Part shown: piece after piece, positions 62,006 to 64,000 of the stretch
Layout of the letters: the number at the start of each line of letters is the position of its first letter
How positions within the stretch are numbered: the first letter of the stretch is position 1
DNA from: Scylla paramamosain
Lineage: Eukaryota; Arthropoda; Malacostraca; Decapoda; Portunidae
Direction of reading: 5' to 3'
Length of the DNA: 64,000 bases
NCBI RefSeq assembly: GCF_035594125.1
Contig: NC_087167.1
Span: forward strand, 2,473,501-2,537,500
The notes under the pieces: model-generated
Told to the model about the DNA's origin: nothing
What the model saw: the letters and a program-made list of their open reading frames with translations, nothing else
Database searches by the model: none
Translations under genes and position numbers: made by a program

Positions 62006-63807
62006 CAGAGACAAGAAATAAGTAAATAAATTGGTGAACATGAAAAGGCAAAACCAAACAAGACAGAATAAAAAAAATATACAGTAAACAAGTAGATAAT
62101 GATTATAACCAGCTACAGTGTCATTGTCTTCTTCCAATTAATTTACTCGGCATAGTGTACTGAGGAAACTCTTTCTCATAAGTTAAGAATCATATCACCG
62201 TTCAGAAAATTGGTTGTTTGCCTGCCATGCACCTCCACTCTTACCTCCTCCTTCCGCTCTGCTTCCTCTTACATTTCCATGCCTCGTGGTTCACACACAA
62301 ACACATACTCTGCATTTTGACTGTTCCCTCACCTCTCTCCTTCCTCTGCAAGACCCCCTTAATGATGAAAGCATGCTGGTAATTGAAGGATTAAGACCAT
62401 TGTGGGCAGTTGGTCTTGCCGTAACTCAAGAAAATAACGCACATGAATTATTTTTCGGGTAAAGAAAGGTTATGAAGTAGCGGTATTTCATGCAACAAGT
62501 GAGGAATATCATGTATTATTTGCATGTGCGCACGTACACTTGTAAATGAGCGTCGGTTGTTCTGGCAATGAGTCATGAAAGTAGTGTACCCAAATTACTT
62601 AATAGGAAAGAAAAAAGTCATAAAATAGTAATATTTTTTTTTATTACGAGTTATTACGAGTTAGGTGCATCATTTGTCAGCAATGTGTGTGTGTGCAGGT
62701 TTATTTACAGCTTTACGAGTCACGTGTGCTCTTTTCCACCTAAATTATAATTGCATCCACGTTACAACTCCCCCCATCATAAACTTGTGCGATACGAGTG
62801 CGTTTCGAGTATACGTATTTAGTATTGCCATATTTTCCTCCTTCCTGTGCGTGGTCCGGCTTCTTGGTGGGTTAGATTTAAACGGCCTCAAGAATGTAAT
62901 CAAGAGTGTGATTGTGGCGGGAAAGGAAGAGGTGGGAATGTGTGCCACAAAGGTGAGGAGGAAGCGATTTTTGTGGTGAGTGAGGGAGGATTCACGTCTG
63001 CTGAACTGTTGGCTGTGGTGTTGTCGGGGATGGGGGGGGGAGGGGATCGGTGGTGGCGGGATTCTGCTAAGGTAAGCTGGGAAAGAGAATACTGCAAGGA
63101 AACGCTTTAGGGTCTCACAAGGTCTATTTTCAAAGGCTACAGAGATTTTAATTGGGTTCTCACGTGCCTTTTTCCCGGTTGTGTTGGAGAGTGTTGGAGA
63201 ATCTTTGTTAAGTCATCACAGGAACCATAAAAACACCCATAAAAACCACAAAAACTCCCACTCGAGCTGTAGTAACAAGTGGCCGCAGGTCGCTGGAACC
63301 TTTGAGAATATGATCCCTGTCTATCCGAGGCGGAGAGAGATCAAGGGAGTGAGAGGAGAGACAGTGGTGGAGGACGAGGGATACAATTATCAGGGGCTGC
63401 GTAATGGGAAAGTTTGAAGGGCGTTAAAGGTGACAGAGGTGGGTGGAGGGGCGTGGTGGATGGAGGATGGAGGTCGTTCCGGAGGATGGAGGGTGTTGAG
63501 GCGTGGAAGGAGGACGTGATGGAGCGGTAGTTGTTTAAACAGAATCTTTAGTGTCAAAAAAAGTGCTGTGTGGGGGGGAACATATGCAAGTACTCGGGGT
63601 TTGTTTGTGGAGAGGATGTCAACATTTTGTCAGCGAAAGGCGGTGGAAAATCGTCGGCTGGTATTCACTCTAGTAACTTGCTGGTCTCTCTGTTGCCTGA
63701 GAAGAAAACGGGAGGAAGAATCATGAGTGAAACTTATGAAACCAATACATTTGTGACACAGAATTGTATACATTGTTAGAGAAACTTCTCGTATGTAGAA
63801 TAGTAGA

Positions 63808-63808
<1 letters not shown>

Positions 63809-63881
<73 letters not shown>
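63809..63881 (+). repeat. (GA)n microsatellite
   Basis: About 36 units. Confidence 0.97.
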
Positions 63882-63882
<1 letters not shown>

Positions 63883-64000
63883 AACAGTAGGCGGATGAGG
63901 ATGCACAACAACAAAAGGAAGGACAAGAAAAAAAAAGTTGAAAAGTGGAATGAAAAGGATGGTTAAAAAAAGAAGAAAAAAAAAAAAAGCCTGTGAGAAG

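Overview
This window looks like intronic or genic DNA from an arthropod nuclear genome, most likely a decapod crustacean such as a crab. Four things support this. (1) Genes are split into short, GC-rich exons with canonical GT/AG borders and kilobase-long introns. (2) Microsatellites are extremely dense: by hand tally about 5-6 kb of the 64 kb is simple repeat, mostly (GA)n/(CT)n and (CA)n/(TG)n tracts of 50-190 bp. (3) There is an interstitial block of the arthropod telomere repeat, (CCTAA)n = (TTAGG)n. (4) Dispersed elements resemble, from memory, repeats common in decapod genomes: a tRNA-headed SINE and a LINE 3'-end element. There is no sign of bacterial gene organisation.

The one gene I can support is on the + strand. 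Four exons (21650-21839, 41459-41652, 46138-46183, 53616-53685) have matching splice phases (0/1, 1/0, 0/1, 1/2) and join into one uninterrupted reading frame. The first exon encodes a possible ubiquitin-like or Ras-binding fold. The next three encode roughly the first half of a Dbl-homology (DH, RhoGEF) domain. The rest of the DH domain, any PH domain and the C-terminus must lie beyond 64000, and the start of the gene probably lies before or in the unresolved first 21.6 kb. The product would be an activator of Rho-family GTPases. PLEKHG5-like is a working guess about the subfamily, not a firm call. Two further candidate exons lie in the introns: 43922-43987, which is phase-compatible but ends in a stop, and 51689-51895, which is phase-incompatible.

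Layout: 1-21649 is non-coding as far as I can see, with an old tandem array at 2.2-2.8 kb, a polypurine block at 5.1-5.7 kb and many dinucleotide tracts. 21840-41458 is one intron of about 19.6 kb, holding a LINE 3'-end copy, a duplicated unknown element at 35.0/37.1 kb, a 36-bp minisatellite and the TTAGG block. 41653-46137 holds a SINE and a LINE remnant back to back. 46184-53615 is a third intron. 53686-64000 is an intron running off the window, with two more LINE 3'-end copies and a tRNA-like SINE head.

A recurring theme is a series of old, diverged tandem duplications with periods of about 80-130 bp at many separate places, in addition to the ordinary microsatellites. I found no convincing RNA gene, CRISPR array, virus or operon, and no clear new biological system. 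The most useful leads are the split RhoGEF gene with its possible alternative splicing, and the structured repeats.
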